Assembly: GCF_002119685.1 (NCBI RefSeq)
Contig: NZ_CP021108.1
Location: forward strand, 3,100,001-3,164,000
From: Bordetella genomosp. 8
GTDB taxonomy: Bacteria; Pseudomonadota; Gammaproteobacteria; Burkholderiales; Burkholderiaceae_B
DNA length: 64,000 bases
Reading direction: 5' to 3'
How positions within the stretch are numbered: position 1 is the first letter of the stretch; each line of letters opens with the position of its first letter. Shown one piece after another: positions 8,930-18,236 of the stretch. Both the position numbers and the translations under genes were made by a program. The notes below the pieces were generated by a model. That model searched no databases, had not been told where the DNA came from, and saw only the letters and a program-made list of their open reading frames with translations.

Positions 8930-9406
8930 TCACGCGACCGCGTCGCGGACGGCATGCGCGGCACGGTCCGGATACAGCAACACCGGCCGGTCCGCGATGC
9001 GGATGAAGGCTTCGGCGACGCTACCCAGCAGGATCCGCCGCACGCCGCGCCGGCCATGCGTGCCCAGCACCACCAGATCCGCGTTGATGCCGCGCGCCGC
9101 CTCCAACAGGCGCTCGGCGACGGTGTCGTCGACTTCGCTGCCGTGGATCAGGTGCGACTCGACCACCACGCCGGACTTCGCCACCGCCGCGGTGGCATCG
9201 TCCAGGACCTTGCGCGCGTCCGATTCGACGGCGCTGGCCAAGGCCGCCGGGTCGTAGACCAGCGACGTGTAGTAGGCGCTGGGGTATTCCGCCACGCAGA
9301 TCGCGTACAGCGCGGCGCCTTCCGACGCCGCCAGGCGGGCTGCATGCTCAACCGCGGCGCTCGCGATCCTGCTGCCGTCCACGGCAACCATGATTTTCCG
9401 GTACAT
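8930..9406 (-). CDS. Universal stress protein, UspA family
   Basis: A complete single-domain Usp of 158 residues. It begins MYRKIMVAVDGS and has the ATP-binding signature GTHGRRGVRRILLGS near residues 115-131. The start is preceded by AAGGAG on the minus strand. It converges on the alcohol dehydrogenase gene. Usp proteins bind nucleotides and help survival under energy or oxygen limitation; the specific role here is unknown. A near-consensus FNR site lies 64-77 bases upstream. Confidence 0.9.
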   Translation of the reverse strand: MYRKIMVAVDGSRIASAAVEHAARLAASEGAALYAICVAEYPSAYYTSLVYDPAALASAVESDARKVLDDATAAVAKSGVVVESHLIHGSEVDDTVAERLLEAARGINADLVVLGTHGRRGVRRILLGSVAEAFIRIADRPVLLYPDRAAHAVRDAVA

Positions 9407-9469
9407 GAGGGACTCCTTGGATCCTTGACGGGGGAGTCCCTATGCTGCGCCGCGAGGCCGCGGGGCTCC

Positions 9470-9483
9470 GTGACCTGAGTCAA
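9470..9483 (-). promoter_or_regulatory. FNR/Anr-type site upstream of usp (one mismatch)
   Basis: On the minus strand the site reads TTGAC-TCAG-GTCAC, one base off the consensus in the second half. At the class II distance the -10 position reads CAGCAT (9442-9447). It would control the Usp gene ending at 8930. Confidence 0.5.
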
Positions 9484-9575
9484 GGCTTATCGTCGTCCGC
9501 GATGTCCGCAACGCCCGCAACGACCGGAACGCTCGCAACGACCCGCACCTTTCGCGGCGGCGACATCGCGACCGT

Positions 9576-10493
9576 TCAGGCGCCGGGCGCCCGCGCCCGG
9601 TGGCAGTCCCGCAGCAGGTCCCATATCTCGTCGACCACCGTGGCGCCGCCGGCGCGGGCCGCGCGGTACAGGGACACCGGGACATCGACCGTGGGCAGGT
9701 CAGGTCCCGCGACCACCAGCGCGCCCGTCGCCAGCTCTCGCGCGATCAGGCGTTCCGGCAGCCAGGCCATGCCCATGCCGGCCAGCGCCATTTCCTTGAT
9801 GCCGGCGACGAAGCCCGATTCCTGGACGATGCGGACTTCGTACCGGTCCATCAGCGGCGGCAGGCAGTGCTTGTACAGGATGGCGCCCATGAAGCTGGGC
9901 GCGGGATAGCCCAGCAGCCGCAGCGCCCGCCCCGGCTGCGGCGCGTGCGCCGGGACGCCCGACGGCGTGGCCGCGCTGACGGCGATCAGCCTGTCGTGGC
10001 CCAGCTGCATGCGTTCGGTGTGCGGCATGGTGGCTTGCAAGGGGGTATCGGCTTCCAGGCACAGCAGCAGTTGCGCTTCGCCCGACGAAAAGCGGGCGAT
10101 GCTTTCGGGGCGATCCTCGGCATCCACGCCAAGCTCGACAGCGGGCGCTTCGCGCTGCACCAGCCGCAGCAATTCCGGCAGCCAGGTGATGGTCAGGGTG
10201 TGCTGCGCCGCCACCCGCACGCGCCGGACGCCCCGCTGCTCGGCCTGTATGCGGTTGCGCAGTTCGGTGGCCTGCATCAGCAACGCGCGGAATTCGTGCG
10301 TATAGCGCTCACCCACCGGCGTCAGCCGCAGGCCGGCGCTGGCGCGGTCGATCAACTGCACGCCCAGCCAGTCCTCCAGCATCTGGATGCGGCGCGAGAA
10401 CGCCGGCTGCGTGATATTGCGCATCGCGGCGGCTCGCGAGAACGTGCCGGCATGCAGCAAGGCGAGAAAATCTTCGAGCCAGATCAGCTTCAT
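9576..10493 (-). CDS. LysR-family transcriptional regulator next to D-cysteine desulfhydrase
   Basis: A 305-residue LysR protein. The N-terminal winged helix is typical (FLALLHAGTFSRAAAMRNITQPAFSRRIQMLEDWLGVQLIDR), followed by a two-lobed inducer-binding domain with a GAILYKHCLPPLM loop. It is divergent from the desulfhydrase gene across 114 bases, the classical arrangement for a LysR and its target, so it probably senses a sulfur-containing amino acid or derivative. The inducer is not known. Confidence 0.88.
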   Translation of the reverse strand: MKLIWLEDFLALLHAGTFSRAAAMRNITQPAFSRRIQMLEDWLGVQLIDRASAGLRLTPVGERYTHEFRALLMQATELRNRIQAEQRGVRRVRVAAQHTLTITWLPELLRLVQREAPAVELGVDAEDRPESIARFSSGEAQLLLCLEADTPLQATMPHTERMQLGHDRLIAVSAATPSGVPAHAPQPGRALRLLGYPAPSFMGAILYKHCLPPLMDRYEVRIVQESGFVAGIKEMALAGMGMAWLPERLIARELATGALVVAGPDLPTVDVPVSLYRAARAGGATVVDEIWDLLRDCHRARAPGA

Positions 10494-10607
10494 TTATCCA
10501 GGCCCTTATGCAAAAAAAGCATGGGCGCCGGAAAATATAGCATTGGGCGGCTCTCCGGGCTGTCCGTTACTCTCGCCCTTCCCTTATCTCTTCCCGGGAT
10601 TCCCACC

Positions 10608-11624
10608 ATGATGCATCTCGCCGCCTATCCCCGCGTACGCCTGGGCCACTTTCCCACGCCGCTGGAGCCCATGCCCAACTTGTCCCGTCACCTGGGCGGG
10701 CCCAACCTGTACATCAAGCGCGACGACTGCACCGGCCTGGCGACGGGCGGCAACAAGACCCGCAAGCTGGAATTCCTGGTCGCCGAAGCGCTGGCCCAGG
10801 GCGCCGATACCCTGATCACGCAAGGCGCCGTGCAGTCCAACCATGCGCGCCAGACGGTGGCCGCGGCCGCGCGTTTCGGCATGGACTGCAAGATCCTGCT
10901 GGAGCAGCGCGTCAGCGACGGCGGCGAGGACTACGAGGAATCGGGCAACGTGATGCTGGATCGGCTGATGGGCGGCGAAATCTCCGCGCGCCTGCCCTCC
11001 GGTACCAATATGCAGCGGGCCATGGAGGAACTGGCGGCGCAACTGCGCGAGCGCGGCAAGAAGCCCTACGTGATTCCCGGCGGCGGCTCCAATCCGGTGG
11101 GCGCGCTGGGCTATGTGGGCTGCGCCCAGGAACTGCTGACGCAGTCCTTCGAAATGGGCCTGCGCATCGACACCGTGGTGCATGCGACCGGCAGCGCCGG
11201 CACCCAGGCCGGCCTGGTCACCGGGCTGGCCGCCATGAACAGCGGTATCCCCGTGATGGGTATCAGCGTGCGCGCGGCGCAGGAGCAACAGATCGAGAAC
11301 GTGTGGAAGCTGACACAGGCCACGCGTGACTATATGGGCCTGCCCACCAGCTCCGTGCGGCGCGAGGACGTGCTGGTGGACGCCGGCCACGTCGGCGCCG
11401 GCTATGGCGTTCCCACCGAAGGCATGGTGGAAGCCGTCCGCCTGGCCGCGCAGCTGGAAGGCATCCTGCTGGATCCGGTGTACTCGGGCAAGGGTATGGC
11501 TGGCCTGATCGCCCAGATCCGCGCCGGCAAGTTCGGCAAGGACCAGAACGTGGTCTTCGTCCACACGGGCGGGTCGGCGGCGCTGTTCGCCTATCGTTCG
11601 ACCTTCGACGGCCGCAAGGGCTGA
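10608..11624 (+). CDS. dcyD: D-cysteine desulfhydrase / L-cysteate sulfo-lyase family enzyme
   Basis: A 338-residue PLP enzyme of the ACC deaminase/DCyD family. GGNKTRKLEFL places the Schiff-base lysine at residue 50, and TQGAVQSNHARQT carries the Ser-Asn-His substrate loop. PGGGSNPVGALGYV binds the PLP phosphate and VHTGGSAALFAY closes the fold. The family yields pyruvate, ammonia and sulfide (from D-cysteine) or sulfite (from L-cysteate, CuyA), and sequence alone does not separate the two. Two ATGs are adjacent at 10608 and 10611. The LysR gene is transcribed divergently. Confidence 0.9.
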   Translation: MMHLAAYPRVRLGHFPTPLEPMPNLSRHLGGPNLYIKRDDCTGLATGGNKTRKLEFLVAEALAQGADTLITQGAVQSNHARQTVAAAARFGMDCKILLEQRVSDGGEDYEESGNVMLDRLMGGEISARLPSGTNMQRAMEELAAQLRERGKKPYVIPGGGSNPVGALGYVGCAQELLTQSFEMGLRIDTVVHATGSAGTQAGLVTGLAAMNSGIPVMGISVRAAQEQQIENVWKLTQATRDYMGLPTSSVRREDVLVDAGHVGAGYGVPTEGMVEAVRLAAQLEGILLDPVYSGKGMAGLIAQIRAGKFGKDQNVVFVHTGGSAALFAYRSTFDGRKG

Positions 11625-11687
11625 GCGCCCTGTGGGCAGCGATCGGGCTGGCGGTGGCAGTCTGCCCGCGCCGCGGCCCGCGATCCG

Positions 11688-11726
11688 GGCGGGCACTTCA
11701 GGCGGGCACTTCAGGAGGACACCTCA
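11688..11726. repeat. Three 13-base tandem repeats at the end of a usp gene
   Basis: Two exact copies of GGCGGGCACTTCA (11688-11700, 11701-11713) are followed by a diverged third, GGAGGACACCTCA, whose last three bases are the complement of the usp stop codon. It fills much of the convergent gap between dcyD and usp. Confidence 0.75.
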
Positions 11727-12197
11727 GGCGCGCGCCGCTTCGCCCTCCTGGTCCGCCGGCCGCACCAGCAGCACCGGAACGGGCGCGGTGCGCACCACCA
11801 GTTCCGCGTCGCTGCCCATGACCAGGCGATTGATGCCACGGCGGCCATGGGTGCCCATCACGATCACGTCGGCCTTCCAGTCCCTGGCATGGTCGACAAT
11901 GATTTCGGAAACGCGGCGGCCGTCGCATTCTTCCAGGTGGCAATCGCATGCCACGCCCTGCGCTTCCAGGACATGCCTGGCATCCGCCAGGATGCGGTGG
12001 CCGTTGCGCAGCATGGAAGGCAGCATCTGATGCACGTAGATTTCCGGCCGTTCGAACCCGTTGGTGTACAGCAGCGTATCCAGGATGTGGATCAAGCGGA
12101 TCTTGCCTTCGCTTAGCCGCGCCAGCCGGATGGCCTGCTCCAGCGCCCTGTTGCTGGTTTCGCTGCCGTCGACCGGCACCAGGATTTTCTTGTACAT
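11724..12197 (-). CDS. Universal stress protein, UspA family
   Basis: A 157-residue Usp starting MYKKILVPVDGSETS at 12197; AGGAAAG upstream on the minus strand supports this start over a longer frame. The nucleotide-binding signature GTHGRRGINRLVMGSDAE is intact. The protein has a long central helical region (NGHRILADARHVLEAQG). An FNR-type site with a well-placed -10 lies upstream, so it probably rises under low oxygen. It converges on dcyD. Confidence 0.9.
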   Translation of the reverse strand: MYKKILVPVDGSETSNRALEQAIRLARLSEGKIRLIHILDTLLYTNGFERPEIYVHQMLPSMLRNGHRILADARHVLEAQGVACDCHLEECDGRRVSEIIVDHARDWKADVIVMGTHGRRGINRLVMGSDAELVVRTAPVPVLLVRPADQEGEAARA

Positions 12198-12308
12198 CGT
12201 CGCTTTCCTATCGTCTGGCCTGGATGCACCGGCTGCCTGGTGGCGGATGCACCACCGGCGGGGCACACCGCCTCAAGCCGCACTGTATCCAGCGTGCCGC
12301 GCGCCGTA

Positions 12309-12322
12309 TTGACCTTCGTCAA
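12309..12322 (-). promoter_or_regulatory. FNR/Anr-type site between usp and a LysR gene
   Basis: TTGAC-CTTC-GTCAA fits TTGAY-N4-RTCAA. On the minus strand a TACAGT hexamer (complement of 12282-12287) sits within one base of the class II -10 position, so the usp gene is the likely target, with a leader of about 77 bases. The LysR gene at 12364 lies too close downstream for the standard spacing with its own leader. Confidence 0.65.
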
Positions 12323-12363
12323 CTGGATATACTGCCGCCTGAACCCGTTACCGGAGCCGCCGC

Positions 12364-13263
12364 GTGGACCGCCTGCACGCCATGAAGACCTTCGTCACCG
12401 TGGTCGAGAGCGGTGGCTTCACCGCCGCCGCGCGCAAGCTCGATGTCTCGCTATCGGTGGTCAGTCGGGTCATCACCGAGCTGGAAGCCCACCTGGGCGT
12501 GCGCCTGCTGACACGCACCACGCGCGTCGTGCGGCCCACCGAAACCGGCGCCGCGTATCTGGAAAACTGCAAGCGCATCCTGGGCGACATCGAGGACGCC
12601 GAACTCGCCGCGGCGGGCACGCATGCGGCGCCGCGCGGCAGCCTGGCGGTGACCGCGCCTGTCCTGTTCGGTGCGCGCCACGTGACGCCCATCGTCGTCG
12701 AATACCTGCAGCGCTATCCCGAAGTGGACGTCAACTGCCTGCTGCTGGATCGCAACGTCAGCTTCATCGACGAAGGCGTGGACGTGGGGGTGCGCATCGG
12801 CGAACTGCCCAGTTCCTCACTGCAGGCCATCCCCGTGGGCCGCGTGCGGCGCGTGGTGTGCGCCGCGCCGTCCTACCTGGCGCAGCATGGCGTGCCGCGC
12901 TCGCCGGACGACCTGCTGGCGCACACGCTGATACAGACCACCGGCGTGAGCGCATTGGCCGAATGGCGCTTCATGGTCCAGGGCGAACAGAAGCCCCTGC
13001 GCTTCACGCCCCGGCTGGCCACCACGACCAACGATTCCGCCATTGCCGCGGCGGTGGCGGGCTTCGGGATGGCGCGCGTGCTTTCCTATCAGGTGGCCGG
13101 TGAGCTATGGGACGGCAGGCTGCGCGTGGTGTTGGTCGATTACGAACCGCCCGCCATGCCTATCCACGTGATCCACCGCGAAGGCCGGCACGCCATGCAG
13201 AAGGTACGCGCCTTCCTGGATCTGGCGATCGACCGGCTGCGCGCGGACAAGTCGCTGAACTAG
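12364..13263 (+). CDS. LysR-family transcriptional regulator upstream of GST
   Basis: A 299-residue LysR protein beginning [35 protein letters not shown], of the branch with a first-domain arginine-rich recognition helix ([14 protein letters not shown]). The effector domain has the usual fold. It starts with GTG at 12364; an internal ATG at 12382 (MKTF) is possible. It precedes the GST gene in the same direction, with a 217-base gap that holds degenerate repeats and an inverted repeat, so control of GST and the fused oxidoreductase is plausible but not shown. Confidence 0.88.
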   Translation: MDRLHAMKTFVTVVESGGFTAAARKLDVSLSVVSRVITELEAHLGVRLLTRTTRVVRPTETGAAYLENCKRILGDIEDAELAAAGTHAAPRGSLAVTAPVLFGARHVTPIVVEYLQRYPEVDVNCLLLDRNVSFIDEGVDVGVRIGELPSSSLQAIPVGRVRRVVCAAPSYLAQHGVPRSPDDLLAHTLIQTTGVSALAEWRFMVQGEQKPLRFTPRLATTTNDSAIAAAVAGFGMARVLSYQVAGELWDGRLRVVLVDYEPPAMPIHVIHREGRHAMQKVRAFLDLAIDRLRADKSLN

Positions 13264-13325
13264 GTCGCTGCGACTAGGTCGCCGAAGGGGGTCGCTGCAA
13301 CGGGTCGCTGCAGCGGGCCGCCGCA
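13259..13325. repeat. Degenerate 13-base tandem repeats at the end of a LysR gene
   Basis: About five diverged copies of a unit near ACGGGTCGCTGCA run from the LysR stop codon into the intergenic region. The first copy contains the TAG stop. Confidence 0.6.
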
Positions 13326-13361
13326 ACAGTCGCGCAGCCAGGTCGCTGGACCCACCCGTAT

Positions 13362-13383
13362 TATTCTCGTTTCAAGAAGAATA
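13362..13383. promoter_or_regulatory. Inverted repeat in the GST promoter region
   Basis: TATTCT-N10-AGAATA lies in a notably AT-rich patch about 100 bases before the GST start. Its dyad symmetry and size are compatible with a LysR operator, but no regulator is established. Confidence 0.35.
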
Positions 13384-13480
13384 CCTTCTCCCGCAGGCCA
13401 TTTTTCCCCCGGCGTGGCACTCCTATGATTCGTTTCAGCACGAAATTACGTGCGAAACCCGCAAACAAAGGACTGCCACC

Positions 13481-14092
13481 ATGAAACTCTTCCACCACCC
13501 CCTGTCCGGCCACGCCCACCGCGCCCGCCTGTTCCTGTCGCTGATCGACCAACCCGCCGAACTGGTGGAGGTCGACCTGGCCAACCGTGCCCAGAAGCAG
13601 CCGGACTTCCTGAAGCTGAATCCCTTTGGCCAGGTGCCGGTCCTGGTGGACGGCGACGTCGTGATCGCCGATTCCAACGCCATCCTGGTCTACCTGGCCA
13701 AGAAAACCGGCAAGACCGACTGGCTGCCGGAAGCACCAGCGCAAGCCGCGGCCGTGCAACGCTGGCTGTCGGTGGCTGCCGGCGATATCGCCTTCGGCCC
13801 AGCCGCCGCCCGCCTGGTCACCGTGTTCGCCGCGCCCCTGGATGCCGATGCCGCCATCGCCCGTGCCCACGTGGTGCTCAAGCGCATGGACGACGCGCTG
13901 GCGAACCGGCAGTGGATCGCCGCCGATCACCCGACCATTGCCGACGTCGCCCTGTACAGCTACACGGCGCGCGCGCCCGAAGGCTACGTGGACCTGAAGG
14001 ACTACGCCAACGTGCGCCGCTGGCTGGCCGCCATCGAAGCCCTGCCCGGCTTCGTGGAGTTCCAGCGCACGCCCGTCGGACTGGCCGCCTGA
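13481..14092 (+). CDS. Glutathione S-transferase
   Basis: A 203-residue GST with an N-terminal thioredoxin fold ([17 protein letters not shown]; Ser in the active-site region), the cis-proline segment [10 protein letters not shown], the glutathione-binding [10 protein letters not shown] and an all-helical C-terminal domain ending in the N-capping [17 protein letters not shown]. The substrate is unknown. AAAGGACTGCC precedes the ATG. It starts 47 bases before the PNPOx-fusion gene and probably forms an operon with it, suggesting a joint role in handling electrophiles or peroxides. Confidence 0.9.
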   Translation: MKLFHHPLSGHAHRARLFLSLIDQPAELVEVDLANRAQKQPDFLKLNPFGQVPVLVDGDVVIADSNAILVYLAKKTGKTDWLPEAPAQAAAVQRWLSVAAGDIAFGPAAARLVTVFAAPLDADAAIARAHVVLKRMDDALANRQWIAADHPTIADVALYSYTARAPEGYVDLKDYANVRRWLAAIEALPGFVEFQRTPVGLAA

Positions 14093-14139
14093 TCGGTCTC
14101 GCGCCGAACCCTAAACGCCTCAAAACCCTGGGAGTCACC

Positions 14140-16245
14140 ATGTCCACCGCACCCTGGCACGCCGGCGAACTCGCCCTGCAATCCCGCGTGGGCGTCCTCG
14201 CCCGGATGGACGACGTCGGCCGCCGTTTCATCCGCGACTACATGCCGGACCAGCACCGCGAATTCTTCGTGCAGCTGCCCTTCGTGGCGCTGGGCGCCGT
14301 GGCGCCGGATGGCACGGTCTGGGCGACGTTGCGGGCCGGGCATCCGGGCTTCCTGGCGTCGCCGGATCCCCGCCGCCTGGATATCTCCATCGGGCGGGAA
14401 GCCGCCGATCCGGCGGATCCGGGGCTGGAAGACGGCAAGGCCATCGGCCTGCTGGGCATCGACCTGGCGACGCGACGCCGCAATCGCATGAACGGCGTGC
14501 TGCGCCATGCCGGGGGCAAGCTGTCCCACATCGACGTGACGCACAGCTTCGGCAACTGCCCGCGCTACATCCAGCAGCGCGCGATCGTCTTCACCCGGGA
14601 CCCCGCCGAACAGAGCGTCATCGCGCCGCAGGTCATGGACGCCCTGGATGCCAAGGCACGCGCGTTGATCCAGGGAGCGGACACCCTGTTCGTCGCGTCC
14701 TACGTGGACCTGCCCGAAGGACGCCAGGTCGATGTCTCGCATCGCGGCGGCAAACCGGGATTCGTGCGGCTGGACGACGACGGCGGCATGACGATTCCCG
14801 ATTTCAACGGCAACCTGTTTTTCAATACCCTGGGCAACTTCATGGTGAACCCGGTGGCCGGCGTGACCTTCGCCGATTTCGAGACGGGCGAACTGCTGCA
14901 GATGACGGGCCGCGCCGAAGTCATCGTCGATTCGCCCGAGATCGCCGCCTTCCAGGGCGCCGAACGCCTGTGGCGGTTCTTCCCGCGCATCGTCGTGCGG
15001 CGCGCGGGGGCGCTGCCCCTGCGCTGGGCGCGCAAGGAAGACGGCGCTTCGCCCAGTTCGCTGTTGACCGGCGACTGGACCCAGGTCGCCGACCGGCTGC
15101 GCGCCGCCGCGCTGGCCAATCGCTGGCGGCCGTTCCGGGTGGCGCGCATCGTGGAAGAAAGCCGCGCCGTGCGCTCCCTGCACCTGGAGCCAGCCGACGG
15201 CGCTGGGCCTGTCCCGCATCAGGCAGGCCAGTTCCTGCCCATCCGCGTCACGCCGCCAGGTGCCGAAAAGCCGCTGACGCGCACGTATACGCTATCGGTG
15301 GCGCCTTCGGACGCCGGCTATCGCATCAGCGTGAAGCGCGACGGCGCGGTGTCGCAATTCCTGCATGACCATGTGCAGGTGGGCGACGTCATCGACGTCC
15401 GCGCACCCGCTGGCGCCTTCACCGTGGACCCCACCGAAAAGAGGCCAGTGGTGCTGTTGGCCGCCGGCATCGGGGTGACGCCCATGCTGGCCATGCTGCG
15501 CCACATCGTTTATGAAGGACAACGCAAGCAAAGGATGCGGCCGACCTGGTTCTTCCACTCGGCGCGTTCGATGGCGGAGCGGGCGTTTGCCGGCGAACTG
15601 GCCGCGTTGCAGGCCGCCGGCCAGGGGGCGGTCCATGTGTTCCGGCTGTTGAGCGACCCGGAAGGCGCGCGCCTGGGCGAGGACTACGACCAGTCCGGAC
15701 GGATAGATATCGATCTGCTGCGCGCCCGCCTGCCTTTCGACGACTATGACTTCTACCTGTGCGGGCCGGCTGCGTTCATGCAGTCGCTATACGATGGCTT
15801 GCGCGCGCTGAACGTGCCGGACGAACGGATCCATGCGGAAGCCTTCGGGACGTCGTCCCTGACGCGGCAAGGCGGGCGGGCCGATGCGGCGGCGGCGTCG
15901 GCCGCACTGCCGAACGCCCAAACAGCGGATCAACCGGCTGCGCCATCGAAAGCGCCGCCCGCGGCGCAGCCGGCGACCGAATCGGTGCCGGTCATCTTCC
16001 TGCAATCCGCGAAGGAAGCGCGCTGGGAACCCGGCGGCGGATCGCTGCTGGAACTTGCGGAAGCACGCGGGCTGGAACCGGCCTTCGGCTGCCGGGGCGG
16101 CAGCTGCGGCACTTGCCGCACGCGCATCGTGCAAGGCGCGGTGGCGTATGCCGAGCAACCGGAGTTCGACGTACCCGATGGCGAGGCCCTGATCTGCTGC
16201 TCGGTGCCCGCCGCGGGCGGCAAGCCATTGCAACTGGACCTGTGA
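14140..16245 (+). CDS. PNPOx-like / ferredoxin reductase / 2Fe-2S ferredoxin fusion protein
   Basis: A 701-residue three-part redox protein starting at ATG 14140 after GGGAGTCACC. Residues 1 to about 300 are a split-barrel pyridoxamine-phosphate-oxidase-like flavin domain (DMNGNLFFNTLGNFMVNP-type core). Residues about 325-570 form a ferredoxin-NADP reductase module with FAD motif RTYTLS and nucleotide motif LLAAGIGVTPMLAML. An Ala/Pro linker leads to a C-terminal plant-type [2Fe-2S] domain with cysteines 651, 656, 659 and 687. Electrons would run NAD(P)H to FAD to iron-sulfur to the split-barrel flavin. The final acceptor is unknown. It follows GST in the same direction. Confidence 0.88.
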   Translation: MSTAPWHAGELALQSRVGVLARMDDVGRRFIRDYMPDQHREFFVQLPFVALGAVAPDGTVWATLRAGHPGFLASPDPRRLDISIGREAADPADPGLEDGKAIGLLGIDLATRRRNRMNGVLRHAGGKLSHIDVTHSFGNCPRYIQQRAIVFTRDPAEQSVIAPQVMDALDAKARALIQGADTLFVASYVDLPEGRQVDVSHRGGKPGFVRLDDDGGMTIPDFNGNLFFNTLGNFMVNPVAGVTFADFETGELLQMTGRAEVIVDSPEIAAFQGAERLWRFFPRIVVRRAGALPLRWARKEDGASPSSLLTGDWTQVADRLRAAALANRWRPFRVARIVEESRAVRSLHLEPADGAGPVPHQAGQFLPIRVTPPGAEKPLTRTYTLSVAPSDAGYRISVKRDGAVSQFLHDHVQVGDVIDVRAPAGAFTVDPTEKRPVVLLAAGIGVTPMLAMLRHIVYEGQRKQRMRPTWFFHSARSMAERAFAGELAALQAAGQGAVHVFRLLSDPEGARLGEDYDQSGRIDIDLLRARLPFDDYDFYLCGPAAFMQSLYDGLRALNVPDERIHAEAFGTSSLTRQGGRADAAAASAALPNAQTADQPAAPSKAPPAAQPATESVPVIFLQSAKEARWEPGGGSLLELAEARGLEPAFGCRGGSCGTCRTRIVQGAVAYAEQPEFDVPDGEALICCSVPAAGGKPLQLDL

Positions 16246-16271
16246 CGGCGCCTGCCTGCCCGGCGATTTCC

Positions 16272-17090
16272 TCAAGCGGCGGACTTCTGTCCCGGCTGCC
16301 TGCCCGCCGCGCGCAGGATCAGCCCGGCGATCCGTTCCGGCTGCGAGATCAGCGACAGGTGGCTGGCCTTGAGCTCGATGGTCGTGGCGCCCATGCGCTT
16401 GGCCATGAACCGTTCCAGGTCGGGGTTGATGGTGCGGTCTTCGGTGGAGACGGCGTAAAAGCTGGGCTTGGAACGCCAGGCCGCCTGGGTGGTCTTGCCG
16501 GTCAGCAGCGCCTTGCGGAAGGGTTGCTGGACGGCATACAGCACCATGGCCTTCTTGCGCGGCAGGTCGCCGGCGAAGTCCTTCAGGAAAGCCTCCTGGC
16601 TCAGGCGGCCCTCATCGCCGTCGAACACGATGCCGGCGCTGGCGGGCGGCGTGGGATATTTGGCGGCCAGCTGCGCGTAGTCTTCGTTGGCGTCCGGCGC
16701 GCGCGCGGCCACGTAGACCAGCGACGCCACGTTGGGATGCACGCCCGTTTCCGTTACGAGCATGCCTGAAAACGAGTGGCCGACCAGCACCGTGGGGCCA
16801 TCCTGACGGTCCAGGACCCGGCGCACGGCATCCACGGCCTCGGGAAACGTCGTCAGCGGGTTCTGCACCGCCGTGGCGTTCATGCCGGCGGCCTGCAATC
16901 GCGCGATCACCTCGGTCCAGCAGGAGCCGTCGGCGAAGAGGCCATGCGCCAGCACGACGTTCCTGATCGCGCCCGGGCCCGCGGCGGGCGCGGCGGCGGG
17001 GGCCGCCTGCGCCACCCTCAGGCCGGGAAGCAAGGTGGAGGCGGCGGCGCCCGCGAGCGTGGCGGCGAATGCACGGCGATTCATGGTCAT
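16272..17090 (-). CDS. Secreted alpha/beta hydrolase with a Tat-like signal
   Basis: A 272-residue alpha/beta hydrolase. The N-terminus NRRAFAATLAGAAASTLLPG...AQAA looks like a Tat signal with an RR pair, predicting export. The oxyanion region is LAHGLFADGS, the nucleophile elbow GHSFSG puts the serine at 106, and a C-terminal ASHLSLISQPE supplies the histidine. This resembles the esterase/'alpha/beta hydrolase' group with proteins such as pyrethroid hydrolases. The substrate is unknown. A start two codons later (MNRR) is possible. It is followed upstream on the same strand by a LysR gene 69 bases away. Confidence 0.87.
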   Translation of the reverse strand: MTMNRRAFAATLAGAAASTLLPGLRVAQAAPAAAPAAGPGAIRNVVLAHGLFADGSCWTEVIARLQAAGMNATAVQNPLTTFPEAVDAVRRVLDRQDGPTVLVGHSFSGMLVTETGVHPNVASLVYVAARAPDANEDYAQLAAKYPTPPASAGIVFDGDEGRLSQEAFLKDFAGDLPRKKAMVLYAVQQPFRKALLTGKTTQAAWRSKPSFYAVSTEDRTINPDLERFMAKRMGATTIELKASHLSLISQPERIAGLILRAAGRQPGQKSAA

Positions 17091-17159
17091 GACGATTCCT
17101 CTGTATCAATATGATCGCCAGGATAAAGTCCGCCTGCCGCGGGACGTTTCAAATTTTCG

Positions 17160-18188
17160 TTAGATTTCGGTTTCGCCATCGGCCGAAGTATCGGTATCGA
17201 AACGCTCACGCCATTTGGCTGCCCTGCCCGTGACGAACTCGATCAAGGTCCGCGCGGCCAGGGTCTGGTACCGCCCCGGCATCCGCAGCAGGAACATGCG
17301 GGTGCCGAACACGCTCAGCCGCCAATCGGCCAGGGCCGTGACCACTCGACGGCCGATTTCGTCCGCCACCACGTAATCGGGCACGAGGCCCACGCCCAGG
17401 TCCGCCATGATGGCCTCGCGCAGGAACTGGAAATTCTCCGATGCCAGCGTGGGATGCAGGGTAAGCTGCCGCCGCGCGTCGCCACGGTAGGCCGATACCC
17501 GCAGGTCCCGTCCGGACACACCGGACGTGATCAGCGGAACCTCCACCAATTCCTCCAGCGTCGAGGGCAACGGATGGCTGCGCGCATAGGCGGCGGAAGC
17601 ACACACGACGTAGCGCACTTCCGCCAACTCGGTCGCCACCATCTGCTGCGGCGGCTCGGACATCACCCTTACCGCCACGTCCACTTCGTCGCGCAGCAGA
17701 TCGTCCACGCGGTTGTCGAACAGCACGTCCAGCGCGATATCGGGATAGGCGCGCTTGAATTCGATCAGCCAACCGGACATGACCATGTGCCCGAAGCCGG
17801 TGGGCAGGCTGATCCGCAGCGATCCGTGCAATCCGCGCCCGAGCGACGCCACGGCTTCCCGCGCCGCGAGCACTTCGTCGCGGACGACCCGCCCATGGCG
17901 GTAGAGACGTTCGCCGGCCTCGGTGAGCTCGACCCGGCGGGTCGTGCGCCGCATCAGTTGCAGGCCCACCGACTTCTCCAGCTGCGCCAGGTGGTAACTG
18001 ACGTTGGCGCGGCTCATTTTCAGGTTGCGCGCGGCCGAACTCAGGTTGCCGGCTTCGACGATATCCACGAAAAGCGCCAATGACTGCGCGTCCAAATCTG
18101 CCCCTATCCGTCGAAAATATTTGACAGACTGTTCATAGTCTTTGGGATTGTCAAGCAGGGCCGATGGGAAAATAATGTGCCGTATCAC
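17160..18188 (-). CDS. LysR-family regulator divergent from acyl-CoA dehydrogenase
   Basis: A LysR protein of up to 342 residues. The DNA-binding helix-turn-helix reads SLALFVDIVEAGNLSSAARNLKMSRANVSYHLAQLEKSVG. The first 31 residues from the ATG at 18188 are not typical; a TTG at 18095, preceded by GGGGCAG, would start the protein at LDAQSLALF, the usual position, and widen the divergent promoter region to about 140 bases. It is transcribed away from the acyl-CoA dehydrogenase gene, its likely target, and could also affect the alpha/beta hydrolase downstream. Confidence 0.85.
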   Translation of the reverse strand: MIRHIIFPSALLDNPKDYEQSVKYFRRIGADLDAQSLALFVDIVEAGNLSSAARNLKMSRANVSYHLAQLEKSVGLQLMRRTTRRVELTEAGERLYRHGRVVRDEVLAAREAVASLGRGLHGSLRISLPTGFGHMVMSGWLIEFKRAYPDIALDVLFDNRVDDLLRDEVDVAVRVMSEPPQQMVATELAEVRYVVCASAAYARSHPLPSTLEELVEVPLITSGVSGRDLRVSAYRGDARRQLTLHPTLASENFQFLREAIMADLGVGLVPDYVVADEIGRRVVTALADWRLSVFGTRMFLLRMPGRYQTLAARTLIEFVTGRAAKWRERFDTDTSADGETEI

Positions 18189-18236
18189 CGAAACCCGACA
18201 ACAACGCCTCGCCGCGGAACCCCGCAGGAGACAGCA

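Noticed and set aside
9600..10607. An in-frame upstream extension that would fuse 336 residues to the D-cysteine desulfhydrase
   Set aside because: The extension is antisense to a good LysR gene; the desulfhydrase family begins at the ATG at 10608.
13259..13325. Possible CRISPR array
   Set aside because: Units are about 13 bases, degenerate and without spacers, and no cas gene is nearby.
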